This document shows, in pieces, positions 17,394 through 26,103 of a stretch of 64,000 nt of DNA. The position numbers were made by a program, and so were the translations under genes. Where the stretch lies: NCBI GenBank assembly GCA_002436065.1, contig DIXP01000021.1, positions 1 to 64,000 on the forward strand, read 5' to 3'. Below the pieces are notes generated by a model. The model was not told where the DNA came from. It saw only the letters and a list, made by a program, of their open reading frames with translations, and searched no databases. Positions within the stretch are counted from its first letter, which is position 1. The number at the start of each line of letters is the position of its first letter. This DNA comes from Chloroflexi bacterium UBA6077. GTDB taxonomy: Bacteria > Chloroflexota > UBA6077.

Positions 17394-18494
17394 ATGCGAA
17401 TCATGCAGATAGGCAAGTGGACACAGCTAGCGACGCTGCTTGTCGCCTTGGGCGCTGCGGGACTTGTCGGTGCCGCCTGCGCCAAAGCACCTGAGGCTGC
17501 GGCCCCGACGGCACCGGCAGCTGCAGCCCCGAAGACTGTGGCACCTGCCGAGAAGCCAACCCTCAAGCTCGCCGACACCCAGTTCGATTCCCTGTGGCTG
17601 AACAACGCCATTGCCAAGTTCGTCATCGAAAAGGGCTACGGCTATTCAGTCGAGACGGTTGAGACCACTACCCCGATTGCCGAAATGTCCCTGGCGAAGG
17701 GCGAGCTCGACATCTGGTTGGAGCTTTGGCAGCAGAACTGGCAAGACACCTACGACAAGCAGATCGCCGCGGGAGACATCCAGAACCTAGGCCCGATCTA
17801 CGAGGCCGGTCCGCAGTTCTTTACTGTCCCCGCATGGATGTCGGAGCAGTACAACATCAAGACCGTCGAGGACCTGAAGCGCCCCGATGTAGTGGAGCTG
17901 TTCAAGAATCCGGAGAATCCCAGCAAAGGCGCCTTCATCAACTGCGTTACTGGCTGGGAGTGCGCCAAGATCAACCGCGCCAAGTTCAAGTCCTATGGAC
18001 TGGATAAGTACTACGATATCATCGAGCCTGGTAGCTCCGGGGCGATGGACGCCGCTTTGGCGGGCCCGCAGAAGAGGCATGAGCCGGTATTCGGCTACTA
18101 TTGGGCGCCGACAGCCCTCATGGGTATGTTCGACTGGTATGTACTGCAGGAACCTGAGTACAGCGATGAGGTCTGGGCCGAGGTCCTCAAAGGGGTAGAC
18201 GACAAGGAGTACACGCCCAAGGAGGCCAGTGCCTATGAGACCCTCCCCGTGGACAAGGGGGCCTACAAAGGCACACTGCAGAAGGCTCCAGACGTGGTCG
18301 AGATGCTCAAGAAGATGGATGTGGGTCTGGATCCGATCAACAAGACCCTCGCTTGGGCCAAGGAGAACGACGTGAAGCCCGCTTCGGAGGAGATTGCCAT
18401 CCAGTACCTGAAGAGCTATGAGGACCGCTGGATCTCCTGGATGCCAGCGGAAAATGCTCAGAAGGTGAAGGAGGCACTGGCCCAGGCAAGCTAG
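17394..18494 (+). CDS. proX: glycine betaine-type substrate-binding lipoprotein
   Basis: 366 residues. A signal peptide ends in a lipobox (LVGAAC), then comes an Ala/Pro-rich linker, then an OpuAC-type binding domain (LADTQFDSLWLNNAI, AEMSLAKGELDIWLELW, PVFGYYWAPTALMGMFDW). Tryptophan and tyrosine residues in these blocks are typical of the aromatic cage for quaternary amines. The lipoprotein would deliver betaine or a related osmolyte to ProVW at the outer face of the membrane. AGGGAGAC lies upstream of the ATG. It is the last gene of the operon, and a long palindrome follows about 50 bases after its stop. Confidence 0.94.
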   Translation: MRIMQIGKWTQLATLLVALGAAGLVGAACAKAPEAAAPTAPAAAAPKTVAPAEKPTLKLADTQFDSLWLNNAIAKFVIEKGYGYSVETVETTTPIAEMSLAKGELDIWLELWQQNWQDTYDKQIAAGDIQNLGPIYEAGPQFFTVPAWMSEQYNIKTVEDLKRPDVVELFKNPENPSKGAFINCVTGWECAKINRAKFKSYGLDKYYDIIEPGSSGAMDAALAGPQKRHEPVFGYYWAPTALMGMFDWYVLQEPEYSDEVWAEVLKGVDDKEYTPKEASAYETLPVDKGAYKGTLQKAPDVVEMLKKMDVGLDPINKTLAWAKENDVKPASEEIAIQYLKSYEDRWISWMPAENAQKVKEALAQAS

Positions 18495-18543
18495 CCGAAG
18501 CCTCGACCGATGATTCGCAGCTATAGTGCTGCGGGCAGGATCC

Positions 18544-18581
18544 GTTGCCTGCCCGGCAGGAATGCCTGCCGGGCAGGCAAC
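18544..18581. repeat. 17-bp perfect palindrome after proX
   Basis: Arms 18544-18560 and 18565-18581 with a four-base loop. It could end the betaine operon transcript, but no T-run follows, so it may equally be a dispersed palindromic repeat. Confidence 0.6.
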
Positions 18582-18712
18582 TTGCCAGTTGGTCCATCCC
18601 TATCCCGCCCACGATAACGCAGACCTGTCATGCGATCCACCACGATCATGCTTACCCGGATGCCTTGCCTTCCGTTACCGACCGCTGCACTGGGAGCTAG
18701 AACCCCGTGTAG

Positions 18713-18948
18713 GGGCGGTTCGAGAACCGCCCTCCCGGTGGCATGCGACCAGGCGCCCCTCCCGAAGCCCACCCATAGGGACGACCGGCCGGCCTCCCCT
18801 ACCAGGCACGCCGATACCGTTTACCGATCTCTGCACGGGAGGCTAAACGCAGTCGCCATGCTCTCCCATGGAACGAATGGGCGGTTCGCGAACCGCCCCT
18901 ACACGAGGTTCAGGCTCCCATGCAACACGAGGTTCAGGCACCCATGCA
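18713..18948. repeat. palindromic and tandem repeats upstream of iscR
   Basis: Two copies of a GGGCGGTTC..GAACCGCCC palindrome (18713-18732 and 18879-18898) flank about 145 bases. They are followed by a tandem pair of 24-bp units (18901-18924 and 18925-18948) that differ at one position. No gene is visible in 18495-18970. Confidence 0.65.
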
Positions 18949-18971
18949 GAGGGCAGTAGAGGTGAATCTCG

Positions 18972-19001
18972 TTGACACGCTCCGCAAGCAGCCCTTATAC
19001 T
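18972..19001 (+). promoter_or_regulatory. sigma70 promoter of the isc operon
   Basis: TTGACA at 18972-18977, an 18-base spacer and TATACT at 18996-19001. It is the strongest promoter match before iscR, 48 bases upstream of its ATG. Confidence 0.75.
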
Positions 19002-19002
19002 T

Positions 19003-19027
19003 AAATCCGAGCGAAACAGTAGGATTT
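19003..19027 (+). promoter_or_regulatory. IscR-type operator overlapping the isc transcription start
   Basis: A 25-base partial palindrome starting AAATCCGAG and ending CAGTAGGATTT. It matches about 18 of 25 positions of the E. coli type 1 IscR consensus as I recall it. It lies directly after the -10 box, so a bound Rrf2 protein would block transcription of its own operon. Confidence 0.6.
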
Positions 19028-19048
19028 CCCTGGAAAGGTCGTTCCGGC

Positions 19049-19468
19049 ATGAAGCTATCCACACGCGGCCACTACGGCCTGCTGGCTATGGTGGAGCTGG
19101 CCAGGCACCACGGCCAGGGGCCACTCTCCCTTTCCGAGATCGCGCAGGTTGGGGATCTGCCACTGGCCTACCTGGAGCAGCTGTTCGGCAGCCTGCGGCA
19201 GGCGGGGCTTGTGGAGGGCACCCGCGGCGTAAAGGGCGGATACCGCCTGACTCGCGACCCCAAAGACGTCACCGTGGGTGAGGTGGTGCGGGTGCTGGAG
19301 GGTCCGATCGGCCTCGTGGAGTGCTCGGTGGAGGGTGAGAGCGCCGACTGCTGCACTCGCAGCACCGGCTGCGCCACCAAGGATCTGTGGATGCGGGTGC
19401 GGGAGGGCATCCTGGAGGTGTTGGACGGCACCTCCCTGGCCGATTTCCCAGGGTCTGGTTTGACGTAG
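19049..19468 (+). CDS. iscR: IscR-like Rrf2 family iron-sulfur regulator
   Basis: About 140 residues. An N-terminal winged helix (MKLSTRGHYGLLAMVELA, then LSLSEIAQVGDLPLAYLEQLF) and a wing with GTRGVKGGYRL are typical of Rrf2 proteins. The cluster-binding loop has Cys in ECSVEGESADCCTRSTGC, close to the three-Cys pattern of IscR, with one additional Cys. It probably represses iscSU when loaded with a [2Fe-2S] cluster. The start at 19049 aligns with the family N terminus; the open frame upstream runs through repeats and the promoter. First gene of the isc operon. Confidence 0.92.
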   Translation: MKLSTRGHYGLLAMVELARHHGQGPLSLSEIAQVGDLPLAYLEQLFGSLRQAGLVEGTRGVKGGYRLTRDPKDVTVGEVVRVLEGPIGLVECSVEGESADCCTRSTGCATKDLWMRVREGILEVLDGTSLADFPGSGLT

Positions 19469-19536
19469 GGCAGGGGCCGTCCACTGCCATAGCGTCCGCG
19501 AATTCCAAGATGGCAAGGTACGAAACCCTGCCCTAC
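19465..19536. repeat. 11-bp inverted repeat between iscR and iscS
   Basis: GTAGGGCAGGG (19465-19475) pairs perfectly with 19526-19536. Related GTAGGG and CCCTGCCCTAC pieces recur at about 21230-21240 and 21375-21386, so this looks like a small dispersed repeat that also occurs inside the isc operon. Confidence 0.55.
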
Positions 19537-19561
19537 ATCGTCTAGAAGGAGACCCGCGGCA

Positions 19562-20740
19562 ATGCGTTTCATCTACTTGGATCACGCCGCAACCACGCCG
19601 GTGCACCCTAAGGTGGTGGAGTCGATGCTACCCTACTTCACAGAGGGATTCGGAAACGCATCGAGCATCTACTCGATAGGCCGGGAGTCGCGCAAGGCAC
19701 TGGATGACGCCCGAGAGACGGTGGCTGGGATCCTTGGCTGCGGCCCGTCGGAGATCGTCTTCACCAGCGGCGGGACCGAGAGCGACAACCTGGCGCTCAA
19801 GGGCGTGGCTTTCGCCAATCGCCCCAGGGGCAACCACATCATAACCACCCAGGTGGAGCACCACGCCATCCTGCATACGGCGGAGTACCTGGAGAAGCGC
19901 TTCGGCTTTCGTGTGACCTACCTCCCCGTGGACCAGTACGGGACGGTGGATCTTGAGGCGCTGGAGCGGGCGATCACTCCAGAGACCACCCTGGTCAGTG
20001 TCATGTACGCCAACAACGAGGTGGGGACCATTCAGCCTATCGCTGAGATATCCCGAATGTTGAGGGAGCGAGGGATCACCTTCCACACCGATGCCGTGCA
20101 GGCGGGCGGAAGCCTTGACCTGAACGTGGACAGGCTGGGTGTGGACATGATGAGCCTCTCCGCCCACAAGTTCTACGGTCCGAAGGGGATCGGGTTGGCC
20201 TACGTCCGGAAGGGCACCAACTACTGGCCCCAGCAGCAGGGTGGGGGACAGGAACGGGGACGGCGTGCAGGTACGGAGAACCTGCCCTACATAGTGGGGA
20301 TGGCGACGGCGCTTAAGATGGCCTACGACGAATTGGAGGCCAACAACGACCACGCGGCCCGACTGCGGGACCGACTGGTCTCTGGCATTCTGGGCAAGAA
20401 CCCCAACGCATTCCTGACCGGCCACCCAACGCACAGACTTCCCAACAATGCCAGCTTCGTCTTCGACTACGTCGAGGGAGAATCGATCCTGCTGGGACTG
20501 GACCTGCAGGGTATCGGGGCTTCCAGCGGGTCCGCCTGCTCTTCGGGAACGCTGGAGCCCTCCCATGTGATGAGGGCGATGGGGGTGCCGATCGAGCGAG
20601 CGCACGGGAGCTTGCGGCTCACCACCGGCCGAAGCAACACGGAAGAGGATATCGATCGGGTGCTGGAGGTTGTTCCCGCAGTCATCGAGCGATTGAGGGC
20701 GATGTCGCCACTGGGAGCGGCAAGCGTGGCTGGTCACTAG
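19562..20740 (+). CDS. iscS: cysteine desulfurase IscS/NifS
   Basis: 392 residues, a class V PLP enzyme. It begins MRFIYLDHAATTPV and carries the PLP lysine in SAHKFYGPKG, the conserved VEHHAIL and VMYANNEVGTIQP blocks, and the catalytic cysteine loop SSGSACSSGTLEPSHV. It takes sulfur from cysteine, forming alanine and a persulfide for cluster assembly on IscU, the product of the next gene. AAGGAG lies 9-10 bases before the ATG. Length is normal for the NifS/IscS family. Cytoplasmic. Confidence 0.96.
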   Translation: MRFIYLDHAATTPVHPKVVESMLPYFTEGFGNASSIYSIGRESRKALDDARETVAGILGCGPSEIVFTSGGTESDNLALKGVAFANRPRGNHIITTQVEHHAILHTAEYLEKRFGFRVTYLPVDQYGTVDLEALERAITPETTLVSVMYANNEVGTIQPIAEISRMLRERGITFHTDAVQAGGSLDLNVDRLGVDMMSLSAHKFYGPKGIGLAYVRKGTNYWPQQQGGGQERGRRAGTENLPYIVGMATALKMAYDELEANNDHAARLRDRLVSGILGKNPNAFLTGHPTHRLPNNASFVFDYVEGESILLGLDLQGIGASSGSACSSGTLEPSHVMRAMGVPIERAHGSLRLTTGRSNTEEDIDRVLEVVPAVIERLRAMSPLGAASVAGH

Positions 20741-20765
20741 AAGCAACGAGGAGCAAGACGGATCG

Positions 20766-21134
20766 ATGTACACACAAATAGTGATGGATCACTTCAGCAA
20801 CCCCAGGAACGTCGGCGAGATCGCGGACGCCGATGGGGTGGGGGAGCTTGGCAGCCCCGTCTGCGGCGACATGATGAAAGTTTACATAAAGGTTGCGGAT
20901 GATCGCATCGCCGACATTAAGTTCCGTACCTTTGGCTGCGGCGCCGCCATTGCTAGCAGCAGCATCGCCACCGAGTTGGTGAAGGGCAAGACCCTGGACG
21001 AGGCTCTGGCGCTCTCCAAGGACGACATCGTCCAGGCTCTGGGTGGTCTGCCCGAGGTGAAGGTGCACTGCTCGGTCCTGGCGACGGATGCCCTGCAGAA
21101 GGCGATAGAGGACTACCGGGCCAGGAAGGCGTAG
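20766..21134 (+). CDS. iscU: iron-sulfur scaffold protein IscU/NifU N-domain
   Basis: 122 residues. The three scaffold cysteines are in SPVCGDMM, TFGCGAAIASSS and VHCSVLA, with the Asp after the first that tunes cluster release. The HscA-recognition motif LPPVK of enterobacterial IscU is replaced by LPEVK, and no hscAB gene is present. It accepts sulfur from IscS and assembles [2Fe-2S]/[4Fe-4S] clusters. The gene starts 26 bases after iscS and completes the iscR-iscS-iscU unit. Confidence 0.95.
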   Translation: MYTQIVMDHFSNPRNVGEIADADGVGELGSPVCGDMMKVYIKVADDRIADIKFRTFGCGAAIASSSIATELVKGKTLDEALALSKDDIVQALGGLPEVKVHCSVLATDALQKAIEDYRARKA

Positions 21135-21413
21135 ACGCCGCGTGGATTGCGCCGATGCTTTGGCGTCGGGCTGTCTGCGAACGGCTTGCCGGACGGAACA
21201 CTTGGTGCGTCGTTCTCCAATTCCATGACGTAGGGAAGGGGCTCGTCCCCTTCCGCCCGGGGGACATGGACGCGCGACGTTGGCCATCCCACACCGCGCC
21301 GCTCGCCATTCCACACCGCGAGGTTGCCCATCCTCCACCGCGTTGCCCACCACCGCCGGGCGGCAGGGGATGAACCCCTGCCCTACATAAGGAACGACGG
21401 ACTTAGGCTGCGG
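21135..21413. repeat. repeat-rich gap after iscU
   Basis: Holds two short palindromes (21234-21241/21247-21254 and 21362-21369/21375-21382) of the GTAGGG...CCCTAC type seen before iscS. Between them is a run of imperfect CCATCC/CCATTCCACACCGCG units. No gene is seen. Confidence 0.5.
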
Positions 21414-22481
21414 CTACCCTTCGTACCCGGGCAGCGGTTTCCCGTCCACGGTGATCCTGGGGTGGGTCATTAGCATGTCGTAGTGGGTAAGGGCCAGGAG
21501 GTCCCGGTCGTAGTTGGAGCCGATGGCGACGTGGCAGGTGCCCGCCACCTTCTCTGCCTCCAGCATGTCGGGGATCATCTGGGCGGCGTGGTTCAGCCCC
21601 AGCCCCACCTCGCCGACCCCCCAGGCGTTGCGAGCGTAATCGTCCTTACCCATGGCGATGGCCTGTGCCTCGCTCTGCTTCAGGGACGCCTCTACTGCCT
21701 CGGAGTGGGCGCTGGGGAGTGTGCGAGCCACGTAGCCGTTCTCCACTTCCATCGCCAGCGGTTCGGTAGGCAGCAGGCACTCCGCGCCCACGGCTATCAG
21801 CCCGTCAAAGACGATCCTGCCCCGGGCGGTACCCAATTCGGGCGAGAAGAAGATCTCGCCGCAGGGGAGGTTGCCATGGGTTCCGGGCTGGCGGAGATCG
21901 CCGTCGTCCACGAATATCTGGCGACCACGGAGGCCGACGGTTAGGTCGGTGCCGGCAGCCGTCTCGATCCTGATCTCGGAGGTCCCCTGGACGGCGTCCC
22001 TCAAGGCCGTTGCGCGAGCCCGAATCGCCGGGTAGTCCACATCCATGGCGCGCAGGAAGGTCTCCATCTTGATACCCGGCGAGGTTCCAGCCCGACAGCG
22101 CCTGTCCCCGTCGGTGACTCGGTCGAAGAGGTGAGTGTACTTCAGCCCGTTGCGCCCCACGTACCCTATGTGGAGGCCGTAGGGATCCTTACCGATCTTG
22201 TCGGTGGAGATGCTGAAGATGATCTCCGGTTCCGTGGCTATGGCCGCCAGCACCGCAGGGTCGGAGAGGTCGGTGATGCTCCTTGTGGTCTGCCGGACCA
22301 CGATTGGTTTTCCCGCCAGCTCGACCGCAGCCTCGAAGTAGGCATCGCATATCAGCCGGGAAGCCTCCTCGGGGTTGCCGACGATCAGCACCCGTTCCCG
22401 AGGCCGAAGCCCCAGGGATTGCTCCAGCACCACCCTCGCTATTCGCCTCAACTCGTTCGTATCTGCCACGTTGACCCCCAT
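21414..22481 (-). CDS. M29 family aminopeptidase
   Basis: About 355 residues, matching the thermophilic M29 (AmpS/AP-T) metallopeptidases: an N-terminal domain with LRPRERVLIVGNP and a metal-binding C-terminal domain with NLPCGEIFFSPE, GVGEVGLGLNHAA, HVAIGSNY and LTHYDMLM. These supply the Glu, His and Asp ligands of the two metal ions in characterised enzymes. It releases N-terminal amino acids from peptides in the cytoplasm. Start chosen at the ATG 22481; the longer frame to 22598 is proline-rich and lies in noncoding-like sequence. It stands alone. Confidence 0.87.
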   Translation of the reverse strand: MGVNVADTNELRRIARVVLEQSLGLRPRERVLIVGNPEEASRLICDAYFEAAVELAGKPIVVRQTTRSITDLSDPAVLAAIATEPEIIFSISTDKIGKDPYGLHIGYVGRNGLKYTHLFDRVTDGDRRCRAGTSPGIKMETFLRAMDVDYPAIRARATALRDAVQGTSEIRIETAAGTDLTVGLRGRQIFVDDGDLRQPGTHGNLPCGEIFFSPELGTARGRIVFDGLIAVGAECLLPTEPLAMEVENGYVARTLPSAHSEAVEASLKQSEAQAIAMGKDDYARNAWGVGEVGLGLNHAAQMIPDMLEAEKVAGTCHVAIGSNYDRDLLALTHYDMLMTHPRITVDGKPLPGYEG

Positions 22482-22610
22482 TCTTGGCCTGAGTGCAACA
22501 GCATCTTCATGGATAGCTAATGGGGATTGTCGCACTGGGGGCGGTGGGGGTGCAATTACAGGTTGGTAAGGTGGGTTGGTGAGCGCCCGGCGCCCCAACC
22601 GCCGAACGGA

Positions 22611-22700
22611 TGTAGCCGCAACCTTCAGGTTGCGCGCAGCCTGTTGGGATACAGCTGCACCACCAACAGGCTGCGCGCAAGCTAAAGCATGCGGCTACAT
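22611..22700. repeat. MITE-like inverted repeat element, copy 1
   Basis: Begins TGTAGCCGCAACCTTCAGGT and ends GCATGCGGCTACAT, with inner arms AGCCTGTTGG/CCAACAGGCT. It is about 90 bp, noncoding, and related to the copy at 37138-37222. Confidence 0.65.
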
Positions 22701-22749
22701 CGGGACCGGCGGCCAATCCGCTTGTCGGTAGCGGCTTGTTCGAGAGCTT

Positions 22750-23265
22750 CTAGTCCAGGTTGGCGAACAGCTGCGTGAAGTAGACGGTAGCGCCATTGGA
22801 GGCAACACCGATGCCAACCTTGTTGAAGCCGGGGTCCAGAATGTTCTGGGCGTGAGTCGGACTCTCCATGAGTCCCTGGTGCGCCATATCGGGGCTGTCG
22901 TTCGGCGCGGCTCCGTTGAGGGCGAGGTTTTCGCCGGCCAGCTTGAAGGGGATGCCCCTCCAGTTCATCATGTCGAAGACCATCACTCCTTCGGGGGTGA
23001 CGTGGCTGAAGTAGCCTCTGGCTGCCATGTCGTTGCTGCGATCCCTGGCCAGGGTCAGGAGGCTGGAGTCTAGCTGGAGGGGGGCAAGTCCTCGACCCAT
23101 TCGTTCGCCGTTCAAGAGGTCCAGCAGGCGTGCCTCCATAGGTTGAAGGGCTGCCTCGGACGGACTGGCAACCCCCTCGGCCACCAAGGTTGCCGGCCAG
23201 AGAGCCAGCAGCAGAATGGTCAGGGCTACGGTCGCCTGGAAAGCGCGAGTCAATCTACCCATCAT
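22750..23265 (-). CDS. secreted CAP-domain (SCP/PR1-like) protein
   Basis: About 172 residues. A signal peptide or anchor (ATVALTILLLALWPATLVAEG) is followed by a CAP domain: LLDLLNGERMGRGLAPLQLD, LARDRSNDMAARGYFSH (His), FKLAGENLAL (Glu) and ESPTHAQNILDPGFNKVGIGV (His). The cavity residues His, Glu and His are kept. Bacterial CAP proteins are extracellular, often wall-associated, with mostly unknown activity. Start at 23265 is preferred because GAGGAGG precedes it; the longer frame has no similarity. Confidence 0.88.
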   Translation of the reverse strand: MMGRLTRAFQATVALTILLLALWPATLVAEGVASPSEAALQPMEARLLDLLNGERMGRGLAPLQLDSSLLTLARDRSNDMAARGYFSHVTPEGVMVFDMMNWRGIPFKLAGENLALNGAAPNDSPDMAHQGLMESPTHAQNILDPGFNKVGIGVASNGATVYFTQLFANLD

Positions 23266-23561
23266 TGGTCCGATGCCTCCTCGCATACAGAGTTGGAGCC
23301 GCCGAAGCGGGGTCCGGTGCGCCACATGGTGATGTATGGGGGCCGCGGTCGACCGGTGGTCAGCAGTCGCTGGGCTGGGGCTGTAGGTTACCCAAGAGGT
23401 GAGGGACTGCTGCGATCTTCCTACGGCAGCTATGCCCCGAACCTGCGTGGAGGTTCGGGTTGGTCCAGTGGCCATAGTGTAGACACCAGGGCGCCTAGTG
23501 GCAATAGTAGAATAGTCCTAGTAGAATGCCCTGGAACTTGGAACTGCGAGGGATGCTATTA

Positions 23562-24578
23562 ATGGACAAGGGCCGGAAGGGACGGATACTGACGGGCGAC
23601 AGACCCACGGGGAAACTGCATTTGGGGCACTACGTGGGGACGCTCCGCAACCGCGTGCGGCTTCAGGACGAGTACGAGTGTTTCTTCATCATAGCGGACT
23701 TCCACGTCCTCACGACGAGGCAGTCGGATCTAGGCGAGGTGGAGCAGAGCATCCGGGATGTGCTGCTGGACAGTCTCAGTGTGGGCATAGATCCGGAGAG
23801 GAGCACGGTTTTCCTGCAGTCTCTGGTGCCCCAGATTCCGGAGTTGCATCTGCTGTTCTCTATGCTGACCACAGTGCCCAGGTTGCAACGGGTGCCCACT
23901 CTGAAAGAGGTGATGCGCGACCTGAAGCTGGAGACGGCGACTTACGGGTTGCTCGGCTATCCGGTGCTGCAGGCGGCGGACATCCTGGTCGTGAAGGGCG
24001 ACCTGGTTCCTGTGGGCAAGGACCAGGCTTCCCACGTCGAGGTGACGAGAGAGGTCGCTCGGCGCTTCAACGAGCTGTACGGGCCGGTCTTCCCCGAGGC
24101 CGAGGCGCTCATCGGGGAGGTCCCCACCCTGGTGGGCACCGACGGCAAGGCGAAGATGAGCAAGAGCCTGGGGAACGCCATCTACCTGGCGGACGATGCG
24201 AAGACGGTGGATCGGAAGGTGATGGGTATGTACACCGACCCCACCCGCATCCACGCCACCGATCCGGGGCACGTTGCCGGCAACCCCGTTTTCATCTACC
24301 ACGACGCATTCAACCCGGACAAAGAGGAGATAGCGGATCTGAAGAAGCGCTACCGGGCCGGCAAGGTTGGCGACGTGGAGGTGAAGAAGAAGCTGGCCCG
24401 CGCCCTCAACAACTTTCTTGAGCCGGTCCGTGAGCGCCGTGCCTACTACGAGGAGCGGCCACAGCTGTTGGAGGAGCTCATTCAGGACGGCAGCGAGCGG
24501 GTGCGGAAGGTCGGGGCCGAGACTCTCCGCCAGGCCCGCGAGGCGATGGGGATCAACTACTTCCGCGGTGAGTCATAG
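23562..24578 (+). CDS. trpS: tryptophanyl-tRNA synthetase
   Basis: About 339 residues. The class I signatures are both present: the HIGH-like motif LHLGHYVG (about residues 19-26) and KMSKSLGN (about 195). The segments GYPVLQAADILVV and PVGKDQASHVEVTREVARRFN are typical of TrpRS. It charges tRNA-Trp. GCGAGGG upstream fits the ATG at 23562; ATGs at 23526 and 23553 are in frame but have poorer sites. No T-box leader is visible in the short upstream gap. Confidence 0.95.
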   Translation: MDKGRKGRILTGDRPTGKLHLGHYVGTLRNRVRLQDEYECFFIIADFHVLTTRQSDLGEVEQSIRDVLLDSLSVGIDPERSTVFLQSLVPQIPELHLLFSMLTTVPRLQRVPTLKEVMRDLKLETATYGLLGYPVLQAADILVVKGDLVPVGKDQASHVEVTREVARRFNELYGPVFPEAEALIGEVPTLVGTDGKAKMSKSLGNAIYLADDAKTVDRKVMGMYTDPTRIHATDPGHVAGNPVFIYHDAFNPDKEEIADLKKRYRAGKVGDVEVKKKLARALNNFLEPVRERRAYYEERPQLLEELIQDGSERVRKVGAETLRQAREAMGINYFRGES

Positions 24579-24639
24579 TACTCCAACGCGGCTTGTGCCT
24601 GACCTGTTGCTCTGAGACACCGCACCAACCTGTCATCCT

Positions 24640-24780
24640 GAGACATGGCATCATCAACCTGTCGTTCTGAGGCGCCGCAGCGCCGAAGAATCTCCTGGTA
24701 CTACGTCAACAGGAGATTCTTCGCAGGCTGCGGCCTGCTCAGAATGACAAAGACGGGGCGGCCTGCTCAGAATGGCAGGT
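24640..24780. repeat. nested inverted repeat between trpS and apgM
   Basis: A 12-bp perfect core (24685-24696 with 24711-24722) is enclosed by partly complementary outer arms (CTGTCGTTCTGAGG near 24658 and CTCAGAATGACA near 24738). A second CTCAGAATGGCAG follows. It looks like a noncoding MITE-like unit. Confidence 0.6.
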
Positions 24781-24805
24781 GACGTTGCAGCAATAGGACG
24801 GAACG

Positions 24806-26017
24806 ATGACTGTATCCACCCTGGAGATCGCCCGCGAGCTAGCGGTCTCCACTTCCTCCAAGATCGTACTACTGGTGATGGATGGGTTGGGGGGACTCCC
24901 CAACGCTGAGACCGGCTTGACGGAGTTGGAGACCGCGTGTCTCCCCAACCTGGACCGCCTGACTGCTACCTCCGATGTGGGGCTGACCGAGCCGCTGATG
25001 CCGGGCGTGACGGTGGGAAGCGGCCCCGGGCACCTGGCGCTTTTCGGCTATGATCCGCTTCGTTTCCGATTCCGGCGAGGTGCCACCTCTGCTATGGGGA
25101 TCGGTTTCCCGTTGCAGCCAGGTGATGTAGCGGCCCGTGCCAACTTCGCCACGCTGGACGAGAGGGGGCTGATCGTCGATCGCCGGGCCGGCCGCATCTC
25201 CACCGAGGAGGGGGAACGTCTCTGCTCCGTCCTGCAGGGAATCGAGATAGACGGTGTGCAGGCGCTCTTGGCGATGGAGAAGGGGCATCGCGCCCTGGTG
25301 GTGTTCCGCGGCGAAGGGCTTTCGGACCAACTCTCGGATTCAGATCCGCACCATGAGGGCGTTCCGGTAGCGGCGGTTCAACCCCTTGCCCCTGGGGCGG
25401 AGCGGGCGGCAGACATCGTGAACCGGTTCATCGAGCAGGCGCTGGAGCGGCTGAGAGAGCAGAAGCCCGCCAACGCAGTCCTGCTGCGAGGCTTCGCGGG
25501 GGCGCCTCAGGCCCCTCCGATGGGTGAAGTGTACAGGCTGAGGGCGGCGGCCATCGCCCCGTTTCCTACCTACCAGGGGGTGGGGCGGATCGTGGGGATG
25601 GAGGTGCTGTCGACTGGGGAGACGCTTGAATCCGAGATCGAGACGCTGGAGAGGCACTTCAGCGATTTCGATTTCTTCTATCTGCACGTCAAGTGGAGCG
25701 ACGCCGCCGGCGAGGACGGCCGTTTCGAGGAGAAGGCGCGGGTGTTCGAGGCGGTGGACCGGATGATCCCCAGGATCGAGGCGCTGGGTCCCGAGGTGCT
25801 GGCAGTGGGGGGTGATCACTCCAGCCCCTCGGTCTACCGGGAGCACACCTGGCACCCCGTGCCCTTCCTGGTCCACTCGCGGTGGTGCATCCCGGGCTCC
25901 GCCGTTCGCTTCACCGAGCGAGAGTGTGCGAAGGGGAGCCTTGGCCGTTTCCCAGCCGAGCGGGCGATGCTGCTGATGCTGAGCCACGCCGGTAAGCTGT
26001 CCAAGTTCGGGGGATAG
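24806..26017 (+). CDS. apgM: cofactor-independent phosphoglycerate mutase, archaeal type
   Basis: 403 residues of the ApgM branch of the alkaline phosphatase superfamily. Seen: VLLVMDGLGGLP (metal Asp), TVGSGPGHLALFGYDP (active Ser/Gly region), SDPHHEG, FYLHVKWSDAAGEDG and AVGGDHSSPS. It converts 3- and 2-phosphoglycerate in glycolysis/gluconeogenesis, in the cytoplasm. The block usually read as D..GHDG is GEDG here, a His to Glu change that I believe is common in one bacterial branch of the family. Monocistronic between repeats and an Rrf2 regulator gene. Confidence 0.9.
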   Translation: MTVSTLEIARELAVSTSSKIVLLVMDGLGGLPNAETGLTELETACLPNLDRLTATSDVGLTEPLMPGVTVGSGPGHLALFGYDPLRFRFRRGATSAMGIGFPLQPGDVAARANFATLDERGLIVDRRAGRISTEEGERLCSVLQGIEIDGVQALLAMEKGHRALVVFRGEGLSDQLSDSDPHHEGVPVAAVQPLAPGAERAADIVNRFIEQALERLREQKPANAVLLRGFAGAPQAPPMGEVYRLRAAAIAPFPTYQGVGRIVGMEVLSTGETLESEIETLERHFSDFDFFYLHVKWSDAAGEDGRFEEKARVFEAVDRMIPRIEALGPEVLAVGGDHSSPSVYREHTWHPVPFLVHSRWCIPGSAVRFTERECAKGSLGRFPAERAMLLMLSHAGKLSKFGG

Positions 26018-26103
26018 CCCGCCCCGTTTTGACGGACAGGGGGCCAGATGGTATCCTATGAATGAGACTATATCGATCCAATTGCTCGCGAACGGGAGGC
26101 TGA

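Noticed and set aside
23476..23561. Possible T-box leader upstream of trpS
   Set aside because: The gap is too short and lacks the T-box consensus and specifier loop.
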